Below, piece by piece: positions 61,517-64,000 of a DNA stretch of 64,000 bases. The position numbers and the translations under genes were made by a program. The notes beneath the pieces were generated by a model. The model was not told the origin of the DNA, searched no databases, and saw only the letters and a list, made by a program, of their open reading frames with translations. Position 1 is the stretch's first letter. Each line of letters begins with the position of its first letter. Source of the stretch: Halichoerus grypus. Lineage: Eukaryota > Chordata > Mammalia > Carnivora > Phocidae. The stretch covers positions 165,136,437 through 165,200,436 of the forward strand of contig NC_135715.1 in NCBI RefSeq assembly GCF_964656455.1, in the 5' to 3' direction.

Positions 61517-64000
61517 GTAAGCAACGGCGCATGTCTGCTTCTCAGTGGCTCTGGCACTTCTCTTTTCTGCTTACATAACCAAGTTTTGAGTTCCTGCTAC
61601 AAGATTGCAAGGTTTAACGGTAAACTGCTACAAGTAACTATTTTTATTGAGAAATGGGTTAGGAAAGAAGAAACCTGGAACCTCACATGTCATCTTCAGG
61701 CTAGTGGGAGAACAGGAAATGTGGAAGGCATTCACGTGCACGAGCTTCAGGAGAACAAAGTAGAGGTTCTTCAGAAGACACTCCAGCTTTTAGGAGCAAG
61801 CATCCTGAGATAAATGTTTTTTTATACAGGATAATTGGGAAAAGAGATAGTCGGAAATAAGTGGCTATAAATCCTTTGTATCTGTTTAAAATTGGTTTAT
61901 GTTCCACTGACGTGTTGAGGTTTGCACAACCTAAGTAACTATTTGTTCATTATTTTTCACACATAACACATTATACGTAGCTTTGTGATTTGAAAAGCTT
62001 CATTATTTTATAAAAAATAGATCTAAAAATTTTTATTAATTCCCTAACCAACTGAATTGGTTTCACATTGGAATTTGAAATCTGTGGCTTTGTGATACTT
62101 AAATATTTTCTAATTAACTGCAAATTAACTGGTATGTTTCCATAGTAACTTTTAGTTTGGACCATGCATTGATCACTGAACTAAGTTTGTTCAAATACAC
62201 ATGGCAGATATTCACAAATCAACCTTAATTATGATCAAAATTTGTAAAGCTAACTTATCAGGTTTAGGTGTTTTCATAGCTCAGATTCATTGGATAATTA
62301 ATTTTTATATCTTTTCATATTGTGGTGGCTTGATTATTATGATGTGTAGATAAGACTTCCTATGCCAAATACTCCGTGTGATAAATTAAGTCCCAACCAG
62401 ATCTATAGAAACAAATTTAAGTGGGAAATAAGACCATTACCTAAATTCAAAGCCCACTTTGCCTCCATCTGGTTACTCAATAGAGGAAGTTTTTTACTTG
62501 GATTATCTGAATAATTGCTTTAATTATGAACTTTATGCTATTTTACATTTTGAATCCCGAATTCAAAATATTGAAACCAGATAAAATGTTATTAGAAACT
62601 GATTATGAAGGAAAAACAAACCACACGATGATTTAAATACATTCAACATTTTCTGCTAATTTTGTTATCATATTAAGATTTAATGAGTAAGCCTACATAT
62701 TGTTGAGTGGCTTCAACTTGGAAAGTTGTTATCAAACGGTACTTCCTTTCTACAGAGATATTTGTAACCTTGAACTTGTTTGCTGAAACAAATGGCATCA
62801 TTATGTTTTCAAAAACACACAAAATGGGCAACTCAAATTTGAATTTCTCACTGTGGTTTTAACAAACCATTGCCTGGATAATGAGTCACTCACGGTACCT
62901 AACAACAACAACAACAACAAAAGACATATATATTGTTGTTGTTGTTTGGTTTTGGCTAGCCTAATTCAAGCAAAAATTTTTCTTAGTGCCATATTACTGT
63001 AAAAAAGTCATTGCACATTATGGTAGTTCCATGATCTGTTATTATTTCATAATGCTCCCTTGAACTTTTTCATCAATATGCTTCAAGAAAAATAAATTTG
63101 GCTTGTGCCCAAGCTTAAGCCTTCTTGGCATCAGGAAGCCTCCATTTCAAGGCCTGGGAAACAGTCCTGTGCATCTTCTTCTATCCAGCCACACACAATG
63201 CCAAATTGTGACCATCTCGGCCTTTGGAGACAAGAGCACTGTTCTGTAGCAGGACCTCAAAACAGTGGCCTGGCCTAGTGCACAGCTTGAATTGCATGTT
63301 TCTTTGGGGAAAAATGGAAAAGCTTTTATCACTGTGTATATAAGTGGATTAGGCCCTGTGCAGATTATTTATATCTGAGAGACATGTCTAATCATCATCA
63401 GAACAGAGAAAAGAAGGGGAGATGGACACCTAGTGAGGTGAGAAGCAGCCTCTGGTGGCCGCCGAGTGGGGACTACCGTGCAGACACGCATTCTGCTGCG
63501 CTAAGCCAATGCCCCTTCCCGTGCCCTGGGACCCTAAGAGTTACTGCAGAGGAAAAACGCTGTAGGGACGCACACGATAATGTGAAGTATACTTATGGCC
63601 TAAAGCAAAGAAAAAAGCAAGCACAGAATAATTCTTGAACGTTAGGAGTTTAAACTTGGAGGATCCACTGCTCTTTGTGATGACTATTGGTTGCTCTCTG
63701 AGGATCTGAATTTGCTTTAGATTTTAAGAGTAGCCATGTGGTTTGTATTAAACGTTAAATAACTACTTCTACTTTGCAAGAAAAGGCTTTGGGTGCCCAA
63801 TGATGCAGGTTAGGTTCCCCCCAACTTGGGCAGTTTTGGAGACTATTGGTCTAGAAGTTATTTGCTAATTGAACTGAAAGTCTTTGAGTTTTTCATTGAG
63901 TTCAGTGTAAGTACAAAAGAGGGTCATTTAGGATCAGAAATAGGAAATAGTTTGTAAAAGAGATTGCTCTAAATACTGTCATTGGAAATCCTTCCTGGAA
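61517..64000 (+). other. ADAM23 intron after transmembrane exon B, running off the window
   Basis: Only the (CAA)/(TTG) inverted repeat is recognised. The segment 63100-63640 is GC-richer and carries open frames of 61 and 84 codons on opposite strands without a recognisable protein. The cytoplasmic-tail exon is not present. Confidence 0.8.
62901..62946. repeat. (CAA)n / (TTG)n inverted repeat
   Basis: 'aacaacaacaacaacaacaa' at 62901-62920 faces 'ttgttgttgttgtt' at 62933-62946, separated by 12 bp. The arms are complementary and could form a hairpin. Confidence 0.92.

Noticed and set aside
61517..64000. Search for the cytoplasmic-tail exon
   Set aside because: Nothing encoding the short basic tail was found, so the last exon is probably right of the window.

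Overview
The window is mammalian nuclear DNA, almost certainly from a carnivoran. It carries many tRNA-derived Can-SINEs whose box-B-like ends read 'gagccacccaggcgcccc' on one strand. The youngest copies have the form usual in arctoid caniforms (bears, seals, mustelids) rather than the canid form. The lineage call rests on remembered repeat consensus sequences, not on a search.

The only host gene recognised is ADAM23 on the + strand. Eighteen constitutive coding exons run from 7136 to 49344, followed by two alternative transmembrane exons at 57217-57307 and 61426-61516. All exons have AG/GT borders and compatible phases. One isoform totals 1733 coding nt in this window (577 codons plus 2 nt). 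They encode the end of the prodomain, a furin-type site, a catalytically dead metalloprotease-like domain, the disintegrin, Cys-rich and EGF-like domains, and the membrane span. The 5' exons and the final cytoplasmic-tail exon lie outside the window.

Between exons the DNA is intronic and filled with repeats. Positions 1-3553 hold the 5' part of a young antisense LINE-1 with an open ORF1, a broken ORF2 and a GC-rich 5'UTR; it abuts an older L1 fragment. Positions 7960-10875 hold a second, older, 5'-truncated antisense L1 with a SINE and a (TG)n tract inside it. Fourteen Can-SINEs are scattered through the introns, ten of them antisense to the gene. There are also decayed L2, MIR and L1M copies, one MLT1-type LTR and one hAT-like element.

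The points most worth a second look are: an Ala where the ADAM23 disintegrin loop normally has Glu just before the Cys-Asp pair; the paired transmembrane exons, both 91 nt and phase-matched so that they behave as mutually exclusive; the unusual splice donor just before that pair; and the young L1 whose 5'UTR lies upstream of, and antisense to, the gene. I found no wholly new gene system.
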